64,000 bases of DNA, from NCBI GenBank assembly GCA_963854835.1, contig OY978527.1, forward strand, positions 39,878,040 to 39,942,039. The letters are read 5' to 3'. Source of the DNA: Megamerina dolium. Taxonomy: Eukaryota; Arthropoda; Insecta; Diptera; Megamerinidae. A program made the translations under genes and the position numbers. This document shows, piece after piece, positions 37,371 to 50,200 of the stretch (its first letter is position 1; the number at the start of each line of letters is the position of its first letter). A model generated the notes under the pieces. The model was not told the DNA's origin, searched no databases, and saw nothing but the letters and a program-made list of their open reading frames with translations.

Positions 37371-38550
37371 GGGGGGGTCACTCCGTAATTCGATTCGAAA
37401 GCTATATTACTCGCTTTCAAATTAATGGTACCTCAGTAATGCAATTTACGCATATATTTTTTATCCTTTTCGTATAAGAAATTTCTTGCACTTAACAATC
37501 GAAAGCAAATGTCAAACTTATTCGATTTGCGGATTATTCATTCTACACTTAGTTGGTGCGCGGAAATTGTAAAGGAATTAAAATGTAAGTATTTTTAATT
37601 GAGAATTTTATGTTTGTCGGCAAAACTATTCAAATTGAAGAGAACATTTAACAAAAAATGTCTATACCAAGCAATGACAATTTGAAATAATGGTTTATTT
37701 TTTTTAAAATCATTCTGATTTGGCTATGGGTCAATTAAAGACGATGACTGCAAACAATTGCGCCAACAATTTTTTTTTGGAAGGGACTTGTCAGTGAGCT
37801 AAATGCAGCCGACAAAAATCTAGATATTGGCTCAGCATGTATTGGCGGTGGTCAAGGAATTTCTTTACATAACGAATCCGTCGAATAGTAGATTGTCTTC
37901 ACATCTATACATCCAGCACTATCAATTTATATATTGTCAAAAATTATTAAAACTGATGCATTTACCTCTATATATAATAAATTTTGTAATCTTTTTCTAC
38001 TAAATATCCTATCTTTTTATTTATTTTATTTAAATAACATTATTGATACTTTATCCGTATTCATTCGATACAATGAATGCACTGCCACAGAAAAGTGCTA
38101 ACGATCTTGTGCTCACATAACGACTGAAATCATATAGCTGAAGTTCTGCCTCTTTAGTAAAACCGGAGGATTATAAATGTGTTTTTCGTCAGAGCCCATT
38201 TTTTGTTTTCTTATATATTTTTATTGTGCACAATTACGCTAAGAGAAAGTCTATAAGACTATATAATATATTTCCATTGGATCCTTTCATCTCCATCATT
38301 TTCTTCTACCCACAAAGCAAACGAATCCATTATATTTCACACAATTTATTAAATCAAAATGTTATTTTTCCGTTGATGATATCTTTTACTTATATTCTTT
38401 GACAATTGTAGAACAGTAGTGTTTACTCAATACCAGAATAAAAGGGAATATGAGGTTTGCAATACTGTCACTGATGCGAACGAATTACAGGGTACGATTT
38501 TGCTTTCGAATCGGATTGCTTTACGAAACGTATTACGGAGTGACCCCCCT
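37371..38550. mobile_element. Putative non-autonomous DNA transposon, 1.18 kb
   Basis: The left end GGGGGGTCACTCCGTAAT (37372-37389) is matched exactly in reverse complement by ATTACGGAGTGACCCCCC (38532-38549). A second inner match, GATTCGAAAGC at 37392-37402 and GCTTTCGAATC at 38503-38513, extends the inverted repeat with a small gap. TTTA stands on both sides and may be the target duplication. The 1.1-kb interior has no open frame of note. Superfamily is unknown. Confidence 0.7.
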
Positions 38551-39474
38551 TTAAACAAACACACCCAAGGTCACATACATTTTGCTTATATCAGCAAAAG
38601 CCTAAAAGTATGCTGTAATTTTATATAAAGACTCAATTTTAGGAGGTAACAGCTTACTACTTTCTTATTAGCGGGTAACAATTCAAAATACCGACTTGTT
38701 ATATTTGTAATCAAAGAATTAAATTGTAACTATTGTAACCATGCCATAATAGAACGATAATTCGAAGAATTTTTGTCGCTTATTGCCATTGCAATTTATA
38801 AGTAGAGGATGAAAAGGAGAAAGAATTCTAACGTGTACTATAACTATGGGTAAAAGTATGAATCATTTTCAAATAAGAACTATTTCGGGTATCTAGAATA
38901 CAAAATAAACAACTGAATTTTTAGTCGGTTGCGACTGCAACTTTTTGGTGAGGTATCCTTCTGCAAATAGGAATTCCTTTTTTGGTGACTATTCCCTTCG
39001 TGGTATTATTTGATTACATATTTTACAGAATATAAAAAGAATTAAATACAATATAAAAGGAATCTAAATTTACACATAAGCGATCATAATCAAACACATA
39101 AAGATGATTTGACACAAGTAGAGAAATGATTTCCTACTTAGTATCATCATGGTGGGTCATTGATCTTAAAGAAATTAAAACATATATGTTAAGACAAGAA
39201 AAAGAAATAAATTAAAATAATATCAAGTGACATAAAAGTAAATCAGAACTGAGGAGAATAACCTACAATTTAATAGGTTATATAGTCATCGTTTTCCCCC
39301 ACCATTTGTTAGTCTATAGCTGTTGACGTGATATTAAAATATATTCTATAATTAATTATTATATTTAATTTGTGCTTATCGCATTCATTTGTGTAGCATT
39401 TTGTTTAATAGAAAATTTCACATATAATTTGCGTTTATTGACTTTGAATGTTATTGGGGTTCATAAGCACCGCA
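38551..39474. other. Gene-free region
   Basis: AT-rich sequence with no supported gene, RNA or repeat. Confidence 0.45.
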
Positions 39475-39695
39475 TGGCGTATCAGAGTTATGAGTACAGT
39501 TTTAAGTGAGATCGATACCCGGCAGAGGTTACTTTAATATCGCAAAGATCTTTCTTTGGAACGGTGCCCATCTGTCGGCAAGCAATGAGTAATTCTTCCT
39601 GCAGCAAGAATTTGCCAAGAAAAAAATGAGAAATTAGCGATGTCACCAAGGTCATTTTAAGGACACTCCTTCCAGTACTGTCTTAATTTATTATC
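39475..39695 (+). mobile_element. SINE, truncated copy
   Basis: A diverged B-box region (GATCGATACCCGG, 39510-39522) is followed by the body phrases CATCTGTCGGCAAGCAAT, AATTCTTCC and GATGTCACCAAGG. The A-box and most of the tail are unrecognisable. It ends near TCCAGTACTGTCTTAATTT. Confidence 0.65.
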
Positions 39696-39784
39696 ATCAT
39701 AATCTTTAAAGCCACCATCGTGGCTTTAAAGATTATGACCCTTAGTTATAGTCATTTTGACAGGATTTCATATATGGGAAATAC

Positions 39785-40340
39785 AGGGTGTTTTTTTTAG
39801 ACTGAAGCACTTTCAAATTTGGAAATAGAAATACAAAATGTAATATTCTCAACTAAAAATTGGCTTTATTGGAAGAATAATTTTATGCAATTCGATCGTG
39901 GTGTAATCTGGAAATCCGATTTTCGGTTACTTTTTCAAGCATTTTGGGGCCTTATCTCGGCAATAGTTCGTTCAATGTTGGCTTGCAATTCATCCAAAAT
40001 TGCTGGTTTATCAGCATAAACTAGCCCTTTAACATAGCTCCACAAGAAATAGTCCACAGACGATAAATCGCAGAATAGTTTCATTTCGAGAGACATTGAA
40101 CCATTGTCGCCAAATGTTTGATATATGGCACGTTGTGCCGTCTTGCTAGAACCAAATCTCTTCCACATTCATACCATGCAATTGGAGAATCATAGCGACC
40201 GCCAGAGCCATGACAGTTACGTTGTTGCCTGTCGTGTTTTTAAAAAAAGTATATACCAATGATGTAATGGTGTCTGAAGAATTACTTGTGGATTGTCTTC
40301 GCTCCAAAATCGACAATTTTGCTTATTCCAAAAATGAGAA
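39785..40340 (-). mobile_element. Mariner/IS630-like fragment, minus strand
   Basis: The clear part, at 39935-40168 on the minus strand, contains SSVDYFLWSYVKGLVYADKP and ILDELQANIERTIAEI, the C-terminal region of the same family as 760-1335. More degraded pieces of the middle extend to about 40340. The edge CAGGGTGTTTTTTTTAG at 39783-39799 resembles the terminus of 760-1335. Confidence 0.7.
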
Positions 40341-40524
40341 ATAATTATATCGACCCTAAAATGGCTGTAACGATCTTTTGAGTTTGGATGACAGAATATG
40401 TTATAGCGTTACCCGTTACGTAAAAAAAAAAAACTCATTTCCAACATTAAGATGATCTTAACTTTAACTACAAATATTTTGAACCTATATATTTTAAACA
40501 TCTAATCTGGTCCAATATAATCTG

Positions 40525-40893
40525 GTGGTGCCGTAGCTTAGTGCATAGTATGTTGGCCTTCTGACCTGTAGGTTGTGGGTTCAATCCCCGGCTGAAGCAT
40601 AACAAATTAATTAACGAAATGATTTTTCTTTCGAACAATAACCACCTGTCGGCAAGCAATTGGCAATTCTTCCGGCAGTTACAATTTGCGATGAAAAAGC
40701 TCCTAAAAGAACTCTGTGACACAGCTCAGAAAAAGTGATGTCATAAGAGTTCTACCGTTCGGAACCGGCTAAAATAAGTAGGCTCCTTCTAATAATGTCC
40801 AAAATTTAAGACGCACAACAGTAATGGAAAATAAGTTCGGTCAAAGAGCCCTTTGGGACTTTAAGTGCCACATATTTATTTTATTTTTTAATC
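40525..40893 (+). mobile_element. tRNA-derived SINE, full-length copy
   Basis: A-box TAGCTTAGTGCATAG (40534) and B-box GGTTCAATCCCC (40576) head a body that matches 11494-11858 almost throughout, including CTCAGAAAAAGTGATGTCA, CCAAAATTTAAGACGCACA and CTTTAAGTGCCACATATTTA. It ends in a T-rich tail. Confidence 0.85.
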
Positions 40894-41104
40894 TGGTCTA
40901 TCGCAATATGCCCATATCTTGGTATAAGTGAATAAGCCTCCATGAAAAAAACATGAACAAATAAATAAGTAAATAAGTATTAAGCAAATTTAAACAATAC
41001 AAAAAATTATTCCATGAAAAGTAATGCGTTAAATTAATTGTATTTTAATTTTTGTATAATTACAGTTCCAATTTGTTTCGTTTAAATTATCAATTGCATC
41101 GAAA

Positions 41105-42050
41105 ATGTCAACCGAGACAACAACAATGCCAATACCAACGGCACCTGAAATATCGACACTGGAGAATGATATTGTGAATAATAGGCAAACATCTGGTTGT
41201 AATCGTTCCGAAATGCAAATGGATGCAACAGTGAATACAGCTGAACCAACAACAACAACAACAACAGTAGCAACATTAACAGAAGCTACAGCTACTACAA
41301 ACAGTAACAAAAGCATATGCTCATCATCATCCGCAACAGCTTATTCGTTTACGGCTAGTGATTTGAGTCAGGATGCAACTACCAATGCGAATGCAGAAAC
41401 AAATGCCAATAGTAGCAGTAACACCACTGAGAACGATAATCGGAATAGTGAATCGTTTTTTGAATGTAATATTTGCTTAGACACAGCAAAGGATGCTGTA
41501 GTTAGTATGTGTGGTCATCTATTCTGTTGGCCATGTCTGCATCAATGGTTGGAGACGCGGCCACTACGTAAAATATGTCCTGTATGTAAGTCGGCAATTA
41601 GTAAAGAAAAAGTGATACCATTATATGGACGTAATAGCACTCAACAAACGGATCCTAGGTAAAATTTAAATATAATCTAGCAATCTAGCGTGTACTAATA
41701 TTGTATTATATTATTTGTATAGAAATAAAGTACCACCACGACCAGCTGGTCAACGCACTGAACCAGATCCACAACATGGTTTTCAAGGATTAAGTTTTGG
41801 CGAGGGTTTTCATATGTCTTTCGGCATTGGCGCATTTCCATTTGGTTATTTTGCGTCATCTTTTAATTTTGGTGAACCACGTCCAGCTGGTATGTATATT
41901 ATTTATATTACATCATAAGCATTACAATAATCAATTATTTCAATTATAGCAGCAAATCGTGGCACTACACAATATCAAGATGAACAGCAACTATCAAAAT
42001 TATTTCTGTATTTTGCATTCTTATGCATTGCTTGGCTGGTGTTTGCATAG
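41105..42050 (+). CDS. RNF185: RING-type E3 ubiquitin ligase, RNF185/RNF5 family
   Basis: Exons 41105-41658, 41723-41889 and 41950-42050 total 822 nt, 273 residues. The family transfers ubiquitin at the ER membrane in ER-associated degradation. Residues 1-115 are polar and low in complexity (Thr, Asn, Ser, Ala). The C3HC4 RING finger uses Cys121, Cys124, Cys136, His138, Cys141, Cys144, Cys158 and Cys161. It is followed by the conserved [12 protein letters not shown] and [12 protein letters not shown] glycine/phenylalanine-rich hydrophobic segment ([15 protein letters not shown]) and a C-terminal membrane span ([16 protein letters not shown]) end the protein. A splice acceptor near 41065 shows that the leader is spliced. 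Drosophila CG8974 is the likely orthologue, from memory. Confidence 0.92.
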
Positions 42051-42419
42051 TTGGTCCTCCAGTGAATTATATTGAGAGATTTCATCGAAAGAGAGAGAGA
42101 AAAAAAAAGAAAAAAAAAACAAAAACAAACAAACAAGAGGTATATGGGACTGTTAGCGAATTGCTATTAGTTGTAGTATATGTATTGTATGTATTTATAT
42201 TTTGTTTTGTTGCTCAGTGCATGCGATTACAATTGAAACGCATACGTGCTCATATATATGTAATATAATTCGTTTGTATGTATGAGTATATATATGATTT
42301 AATAACAAATACATATATATATGGAATATTTAATCTTAATAATATCTCTATACTATATATATATATCTATGTGTGTTTATGCTAAGTTTATTTGAACAAA
42401 AAAAAATGTTTTGAATATG

Positions 42420-42425
42420 AATAAA
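42420..42425 (+). terminator. Possible poly(A) signal of the RNF185-like gene
   Basis: AATAAA 370 bases after the stop codon. Other candidates are possible in this AT-rich stretch. Confidence 0.35.
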
Positions 42426-42944
42426 CTCAAATGACTATGAATGTAATAATTTAAGAAACAAACTGCTGATTCAAGACAACCAACTTAAAGGAGAGTCAAC
42501 ATTTATATACATACATACGTATACCTACCTACGATAGATATATGTAATGTATCACTGGTCATAATTTTTGTTTGTTTTTCTTTTTTTACGATATACTCTA
42601 ATCTATTTGAATCAATCTAATATTTATCTGTTTTGCTTAAATAATAATTTTATTTTGTTTTATTTTACATACGATACTATGTGGTGATTGATTTTATTTT
42701 AAATATAATTATATAGGTACCATGCATAATTTTAATCGAATTTTTTTTTTTCATCGCCTAGATACCCTTCTACTTCTCTTACATGATACCCAATGCATCT
42801 GCATACATATGTATATATTCCGTTTACTTTTACTTTATTATTCTGTTATTTTTGATTTTAATAAATATTTAAATGATCATCTAAATTGAAATTAATCTTT
42901 TTTTTTGCAATTGTTTTTATTTATCATAGATTGCAGGAAATTAC

Positions 42945-43217
42945 TAGAGTTGTGCGATTAATCGTTTGTTCAAAAATTTTGATTAATCAAAATTGAAATT
43001 AATCGTTTAATTGGAATTTTGATTAATCAAAATATTTCACAATTTTATTTTTTCTTTGTTTTTGAATTTTTCTTTGGGAATAAAAATTTAAAACTCATTC
43101 TCATATTCGTAGCTACCTGTCTGCTTTGTCTTCGGAAAAAATATAAATATTTTATTTGAATAATTTTTTTTTTGATTAGTTTAAATTTGTGAACAAATGA
43201 TTAATCGCACAGCCCTA
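42945..43217. mobile_element. MITE of about 270 bp with GATTAATC-rich ends
   Basis: TAGAGTTGTGCGATTAATCG at 42945 is matched in reverse complement by the right end (GATTAATCGCACAGCCCTA, 43199-43217), and the match continues through TTTGTTCA. GATTAATC or its variants recur four more times near the left end. The terminus resembles hAT elements, but no 8-bp target duplication is clear. Confidence 0.7.
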
Positions 43218-43317
43218 CCAATAACATATAGGTGGGTCACATAAAAACCACTTTGATGTAAAAGAACTACTCTAATAGTGGGTCAATATTGTTTTTATTG
43301 AAGAGCTTACTTATATT

Positions 43318-44260
43318 GTGGATTCCTCAAGGTGGAGCCATATTTCCACTTTTATGGTCCATCGTTGTTGACGAGCTGCTACTACTATTGACAAATAATG
43401 GTTTCGATGTGTAAGGATATGAGGATGACATTGTCATACTTATCAGAGGAAATTTTGAAGATACAATCTTAGATTTACTCCACAGAGCTTTAATCTTGGT
43501 ATCGAACTGGTGCAGGAAGGTAAGCCTAAATGTCAACCCAAAGAAAATCTGCATAGTAATATTTACCAGAAAAAGAGTATGGAACAATTTCAGAGAGCCT
43601 TCCATTTTTGGTGAAACAATACCTTTCTCTAGTGAAGTGAAATACCTAGGTATAACTTTCTGGCAAACAATTGGAGACTAAATCCTACAATGTCACTGTG
43701 GCTATACACAGCAATTACAAGGCCAATAATTGCCTATGCGGCATCGAATTGGCGCAAAAAGCTGGACAAGGTTATAGCACAGGCCAAGATCAATAAAATT
43801 CAAAGACTAGTCTGCGTCTGTGTAACAGGAGCAATGACTCCGACTGCTGCTCTTGAGGCCTTGCCAAATTTACCTCCCATTCATCTTTTCATTAAGAAAG
43901 ATGCTTTGCAATTTGCACTAAAGCTGATTATTGGAAATTAGAACAGTTCCACTCGGCTATTGGAATTTCTTTCGAGAGAAGAAATAGTGACGAGCAATTT
44001 AATTTTACCCTTATCGACTTCTGTAAAACCCAGTATAACTTCTAACGTAACTTTAAGGTCACACACCCTGATAGGGTTAATTGGGAACAGAATAGACCTC
44101 GACCGGCAACTAAGTCTCATGTATGGTACACAGGTGGCTCAAAAACCAGATCATAGTGGAGATTTGGAAAACGAAAAGGGTCAGCCAGTAAATTTATTGG
44201 ACCAGAACCATTCTGCGGCATTGGAGTTCCACCAAATATAAAATTAATACTTGTCTAGAA
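43318..44260 (+). mobile_element. Jockey-like LINE fragment, plus strand
   Basis: It opens with GIPQGG-like WIPQGGAIFPLLW, then a damaged catalytic box (GYEDDIVIL, with Glu replacing Ala). It continues VSNWCRKVSLNVNPKK, EVKYLGITF, LYTAITRPIIAYAA and RLVCVCVTGAMTPTAAL, and ends in a poor RNase H-like part. At least two frameshifts are visible. The minus-strand fragment at 45780-46810 has the same domain order and similar motifs. Confidence 0.8.
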
Positions 44261-44769
44261 AGAAAACCGTACCAATATTGGATGGAAACAAAAGATATTA
44301 GAGTTGCGAACACCTTTATGCCACTGACTGGTTCCCGCTCTACAATCAATCTATCTATGGTGTAGATTTGATTACATAAAGTGGGTACTGAATGGATGCA
44401 CAAGCAATGAAAATGCAATAATTACAAATATAAATATCAATTACGTATATTATTGTACTTATATATTGCAGCCCACTTGACTAAAATCTCGCTTTTCAGG
44501 ACTATCATAAAATACGACATTTTAAGTTTGGGCAAAGGTCTCTCGAACAATTGCTACAATCGTAAAAAATGCGAGAGTGTTCTTAGCAAAAACGGGTTAA
44601 GGTATTGTGTTACAGATACAGGAAACACGCACACGCTCGGCTGACATACAGCCTCTTTCAACGAGATGTGTCGTTTTAAATTAAAAAAAAAAAACGCAAT
44701 ATTTCTGTGAAAAGATCTGATAATTTCATTTTAATTTAAAGTACAAACTCTGATGTTAGTAATGGAAAA
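44261..44769. other. Unassigned sequence
   Basis: No gene or recognisable repeat. Short frames here lack family signatures. Confidence 0.35.
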
Positions 44770-45190
44770 CAATAACTGCCAAATGTCCGCCGCGACTCTT
44801 ACATATCGAAAATAATCATCATATTTTCGGATAATTGAGGCTGCATCTAGCGAATAACAGGAAAAAGAAAAAAGTCGAATGGTTATCTCACACGTCCAGG
44901 TAATTTTTCACGGAATAGAGCCATTGTTTCACTAGCTGTATAGCATGTGGCGCCGTCATACTGAAAATAATCGTCGTCTACGTCCAGTCAACATCGTTCG
45001 GAGACACTTTTTGTTGAAATACCCTGTAAAAAGCGATGATCAAAATACCTAGCATCAGGCTCACTCCACAATAGCCATTTCGAGTGTCACTTTCATAAAC
45101 GCTAAAATTATAATAAGGGAACGGAGTATTCCAGGTGATGCGTTGTGGCGATGCAATCACGCAAAGGGGTCGATATGTAAATTAGGTGAG
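44770..45190 (-). mobile_element. Mariner/IS630-like fragment, minus strand
   Basis: The minus strand contains DDDYFQYDGATCYTASETMA (about 44910-44990), equivalent to the WFQQDGATCH segment of 760-1335. A DTRNGYCGVSL-like stretch lies upstream and a PFDFFLFPV-like stretch downstream. Stops intervene. This is the third relic of that family in the window. Confidence 0.5.
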
Positions 45191-45370
45191 ATATTCCCAG
45201 TAATTAATTGGTAAGTGATATGGCGTCTATTGTTTAGGTTTTTAAGCTTTTTTTAAATTCGGCTCTATTAAAAACAAATATTTTATTTTATGTAGTTGTG
45301 GTTACGCTAAAGTTTATAATAAAAAGGCTATTACTATATTGGCTACAATTTACAGCCAGTTTACTGCTCT

Positions 45371-45512
45371 TGCCAAGAATGGACGGGTCCACGTCCCGAA
45401 AGCGCCCGATCATATGGTAGACCAATGTCCATTAAACTCAGCAGAATACGAAAATGCTTTGTATGGGAACAAAAAGCGTTTCCGTATTCTTGTTGGTACA
45501 ACAACCACGTTA
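45371..45512 (+). repeat. Dispersed repeat shared with 30210-30352
   Basis: CCAAGAATGGACGGGTCCAC, AGACCAATGTCCATT, AACTCAGCAGAATACG and CGTTTCCGTATTCTTG match the copy at 30210-30352 in order. Confidence 0.65.
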
Positions 45513-45779
45513 CAGCCATTATGCTCAGGAGGTCCCAATTTTCCAATGGACTTTGACTTTCAAAACACGAAAATCATAAAAAAAAGTTGTTATGGAAGCG
45601 TTTTTAAGATGCGAATTTTTGAATTATTTATTTTTTCAAATATTCGAAGGTATTGTAGCCATTTTGAACAGAACTCGACAACGGATGCTCCGATTTAAAT
45701 AAATGACCACTCAAATGGAAGATAATTAACGCCTGTAAAACCTTACACCGTTTCAAATTCGGTTCAGAAACTTAAATGT

Positions 45780-46810
45780 TATCGCCCCTTGTCTAGCCAA
45801 GGCATCTGCAGCTTCATTTTGTTCTATACCAATGTGTCCCTTCACCCACGTAATAGTAATCGCATTACTCTGAGCACACCCGTTAAGTTTCTGAACACAT
45901 TCAAGAGTCAACTTAGAAGATTCCGTAGGTTGTTGCAGTCGCCTGGTTATCGAGTGCTAGCAAGATTTTCTTACCTTGCACTTGATAGACCGATACGTAT
46001 CTTCCCAGATTCAGACTGCATGCCAGTCCTAACTCTTTAGAGAAGATTCCAGCTCACGCCCTGCCCTGCATTAATGAGCCATCAGTGAAAATACTGTCAT
46101 ATTCCTCACATACAACATGTGTGAGGCCGTCTTCAATGAGTACTCTGTGTGATTTTCGAGTTATCTTTAGCCTACCCATTCCTTCCATTGTCATTTGTGC
46201 CTCCTTTACACTGCTATATAACAGTGACAGGATGTTCCTGTCACTGTTATATAGCCATATCTGCCGAATCCATACCAATTATTGGTTGTTTTCAGACGTA
46301 ATGCTGTTAATGCCGCCGACTTCATAATATGCAAGTCCAACGGCAGCAGCCCCAAGAAGACTTCCAATGCTTCTTTCTACCGGGGTCGTCCGGATAGCTC
46401 CGGTAATTCCAATACAAATCATTCTTTGCACCCTATCTAACTTGCTTTCGACGTCTTTCGGGTGACCTTAGGCTACCCTAAGGCCACCATCGTTGTGTAG
46501 ATCCAGTGCGCTGCTCTTGGAGTAATTCCCTACATGAGACCGAACGCTTTCTTACACTGATGCAATATCCGCTTGCCCTTCTGGATCTTAGCATCGACGT
46601 GACTATTCCAAGTCAGCTTGTTATCCAGGATGACACATAGATACTTCACTTCCTTGGAGACTTTGAAGTTAGATCCAAAAAGCCTAAGGGGGTCTATGGT
46701 TAGCCCATTCCTCCTTTTAGTAAATAGCAATGTTTCCGACTTACTAGCATTTACAGTGAGATCTTGTTCCGTGCACCTCTCATGGTATCATAAATAGTGT
46801 CGAGGAACTT
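45780..46810 (-). mobile_element. Jockey-like LINE fragment, minus strand
   Basis: On the minus strand: TKRRNGLTIDPLRLFG, then VSKEVKYLCVILDNKLTWNS (46530-46730), an HWIYTTMV-like region, RVQRM-like RKQVRGAKNDLYWNYRSYP, and DSIFTDGSLMQG, the start of an RNase H domain (about 46065). More RNase H sequence follows in broken frames to about 45780. It is dead. A 20-bp inverted repeat interrupts it at 46214-46256. Confidence 0.8.
46214..46256. repeat. Perfect inverted repeat, 20-bp arms
   Basis: GCTATATAACAGTGACAGGA at 46214-46233 is followed by TGT and then its exact reverse complement at 46237-46256. It lies inside the LINE fragment, between the reverse-transcriptase and RNase H parts. Confidence 0.95.
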
Positions 46811-47271
46811 ATAGCCTTACTTAAGGGCTACACAAGTCGTCATCACAATACTTTTCATAGTGTTTCGGGGTTAACATTGTTTTTATCATCTAAAATTAAA
46901 TATTAAAATCGATTAATTTTAAAATTCCATTTTATTATTTGTATTTGATTTTGAAAATACACATAATATAATTGAAAAATAAAAGTCAAGTATGTACCTC
47001 AATCAATTACATATGTATTTGTTTGTATGCTATGCATATGCCTAATTATCATTCGACTACAGTTTTGCTTCTGTTTGCTATAAAAAGCCACTCTGTATTA
47101 ATGTTGTATGATTTAGATTTGGGCATAGGAATAAACTAAAAGTTCGTGTGAAAAAAGGATTACACAGACGATCCAATAGAAATTAATTCTTAAAATAAAA
47201 GTATAGGTTAACATTTATGTATATATAAGTGTGTGTGTGTGTGTGTTTTATATTAAAACAAGATGCATAAT

Positions 47272-50200
47272 TTAGTACGGTCTCTGTCTATTGCCACCAC
47301 CATCATTTCGCATCGGACCATTGCCATCACGACGTCCACCGCCGCTGCCGCCACCTCCTCGGCCACCGCCACCACCAAAGCGTGAAAAACCACCACCACC
47401 TCCGCCGCTATTGCCGCCTCGATCTCTGTTTTGGTAACCACCACCACCACCACCACCACTACCACGATCATAACCGCCACCACCGCCGCCACCGGAACCT
47501 CCTCCACCATAGCCTCCACTACCACCATTGCCATAGCCACCTCCACCGCCACCACCACTGTCACCATCACTTTTTGGTGATTTACAGCGATTGCATTCAC
47601 TGCGCCAAGCAAAATTGGTGTTGTTACAACTCTGGCATTTCCAATCACCATCACGTTGTGGTACATTGCTACGACCACCGCGATCACCACCGCCACCTCC
47701 ACGACCAGAATCGTAGTCTCCACCACCACCGCCTCCGCCGCCGCCACCACCACCACCCCCGCCACCACGATCGAAGCGACCACCTCCACCGCCGCCACCA
47801 CCACGTTCTCCGCCACGGCCCCGACCACCGAAACCACCGCCACCACCAAAGCCTCCACCACCGCCACGGCTACCACCACCACCACCACCTCCTCCACTTT
47901 TGTTCCAATTATTTTGTCGTTGTGCCAAAGACACCTTAATGACACAACCATTAAAATCGCGTCCATCGAACCAAGCAATCGCCGATTGAGCAGCATTGGT
48001 GTCATCATATGTAACGGTGGCCTCGCCCTTCGATACGCCCGTATCCTTATGCTTGTACAGCCATATTTTCGGCTTCATGGTGCGTTTATCTTTCTGCAAA
48101 TGACAGCATCATATAAGATTGGATTGACTAGAACCTCGTTCATCACTACTACAAAATATAATATTCTTTGCTCATACCTTTATAATTCCGATAGCACCAA
48201 AATGCGATTCAATGTCCATTTCAGTAGCTCCAGGATCCATACCAGACACAAATATCGTATCCTCCTGTGTGATCATGTCGTTACCGCCTAGAAGTACACA
48301 ACACATTAATATGCTATTCAATGATATTTACATATTTTACGATATTAAAGTTCATTCAATACTAAATAGACTTTTTGTTTGCGTACAAAATACGTATATA
48401 AACTATGGCTCCAGACAGAGATCGATTTTTTTAATCAATAGTAAGGGAAGGAAGAAAAAAACAACCAAATTATAATACCAAATCTAACATTTTCAATTTT
48501 TATTTTGTGTGCCATTATGTACGACCAAAAAATACATCACAAAATTTCTTTTGCTCTTGAATACACTCAAAGAGAGTAGAACTCTTATGTCGGTACATAC
48601 GTACACGCGTCAACCAAAATAGTTTTTTTTCTTAACCATTTCATTTAACAACACCATTACTCAATACACTCTGTTGATATATAATAGTATTTGACCATGG
48701 AAACTCTCTTATATGTAGTTAGAACCATAAACATACTATAATATAGTATACCAGACAGCACAACGCACTTCTCTCTCTCTCTCTCTCTCTCTCTTTCTTA
48801 CTCTTCTTCTCTTAGGTGGAAGATTTGATTTCATATTAAGGCACATTTTGTGGCCAAAAAAAAAAAAAACACAAATCCATTTTAACATTCGTACACACTG
48901 AAAACTAATATTTCTGCATCTTTTTTATTCATATATAAACCCACTTTCATATTTACACATATACATACATATTCTCTGATGCTCTGATGCCACGGTGAGA
49001 CAAAATTTGTGATTCCAAGAACCACCAATACAGGCCGATTAATACATTTTCCAAATTAAATGCATCCATGTTCAGAAAAGCACACCCTAAGCTTTCAACT
49101 TTTTTCAAAATTCAATCTCATATTAAGTTTTTATATTTCGGTGGTTTTTGTAATCCTGGAGTTGTGTATCACCGTGGTAATATAAATACATATATTTGAA
49201 TTGTTCGTCATAATGTTCAAAAGTCCTATCGTTAGTGTGAAAATAAGCAACACATATATTATGTACAATAGACTGAGCTTACGTGGCACTTATGGGCCTC
49301 GAAAGGCCATTCGGCCGTGTTTCTATTCCACTACTGTTGTTAATTTTTTTATTAGCCGAGTCCGAACAGCAGGATCCGTCTTTTTGGCTTTGTCACCGAG
49401 CCTTTTTAGAAGTCGTTTCATGACAAATTGTTACTGTCGAAGGCAACGACATGATGGCAACGTTATTTATCATACCATAGATTTTTTGTGAAATATTAAA
49501 TAGGCAAAAGAATCGTGGGGCTAATAGGTAACTTTTTTTTAAAGTCCACAAAAACAAAAGTTCAACTAAAACCCGTTTGACTGATATTGAACTTTATAAA
49601 TGATAATTATATTATTAATTTAAAATAAAAAAGAAAATGAAAAATATTCAGTTTTAGGTTGGTTAATTGGTTGGCTGTTGACAATTACATTTTCGAGGAG
49701 GTGAAGGACTTCGTCTATCTTGGAACCAGCATCAACAACTGTAATGACATCAGCCTGGAGATCATGCGTAGGATAACTAACAGGTGTTACTTTGGGCTGA
49801 GTAAGCAATTGAGTAATCGAGCCTTCTCTCGAAGATCGAAAATCACACTCTACAAATCCCTCATTATTCCTGTCCTAACATATGGCGCAGAAGCCTGGAC
49901 AATTTCCACCACGGATGAGAGGATGCTTGGAGTTTTCGAGAGAAAGTTCTGCGCAACCTATTTGCGTTGATGACGAGTATCGAATAAGGTACAACGATGA
50001 GCTGGATGGACATAGTCCATCCATCAAAATTTAGCGGCTTCGTTGGCTAGGTCATGTCGAGCGAATGGAAGAGGACGCTTCAACGAAGAGGGTATTTAAT
50101 TCGGCACCCGTAGGAGGATGCAGAAGAAGAGGAAGAGCAAACCTCCGTTGGATGAACCAAGTGTTGGGTAACCTGGCAGCGCTTGTAATATCCAATTGGC

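Noticed and set aside
41029..41316. Hydrophobic minus-strand frames opposite the RNF185-like N-terminus
   Set aside because: They are the complement of ACA/ACT-rich threonine codons; the plus-strand frame splices correctly into the RING domain.
47382..47939. Long plus-strand frame rich in histidine opposite caz exon 6, and a minus-strand Val/Ala-rich frame at 47253-48008
   Set aside because: Both are shadow frames of the (GGT/GGC)n glycine-rich coding sequence of caz; the caz frame has the conserved RNA-recognition motif and zinc finger.
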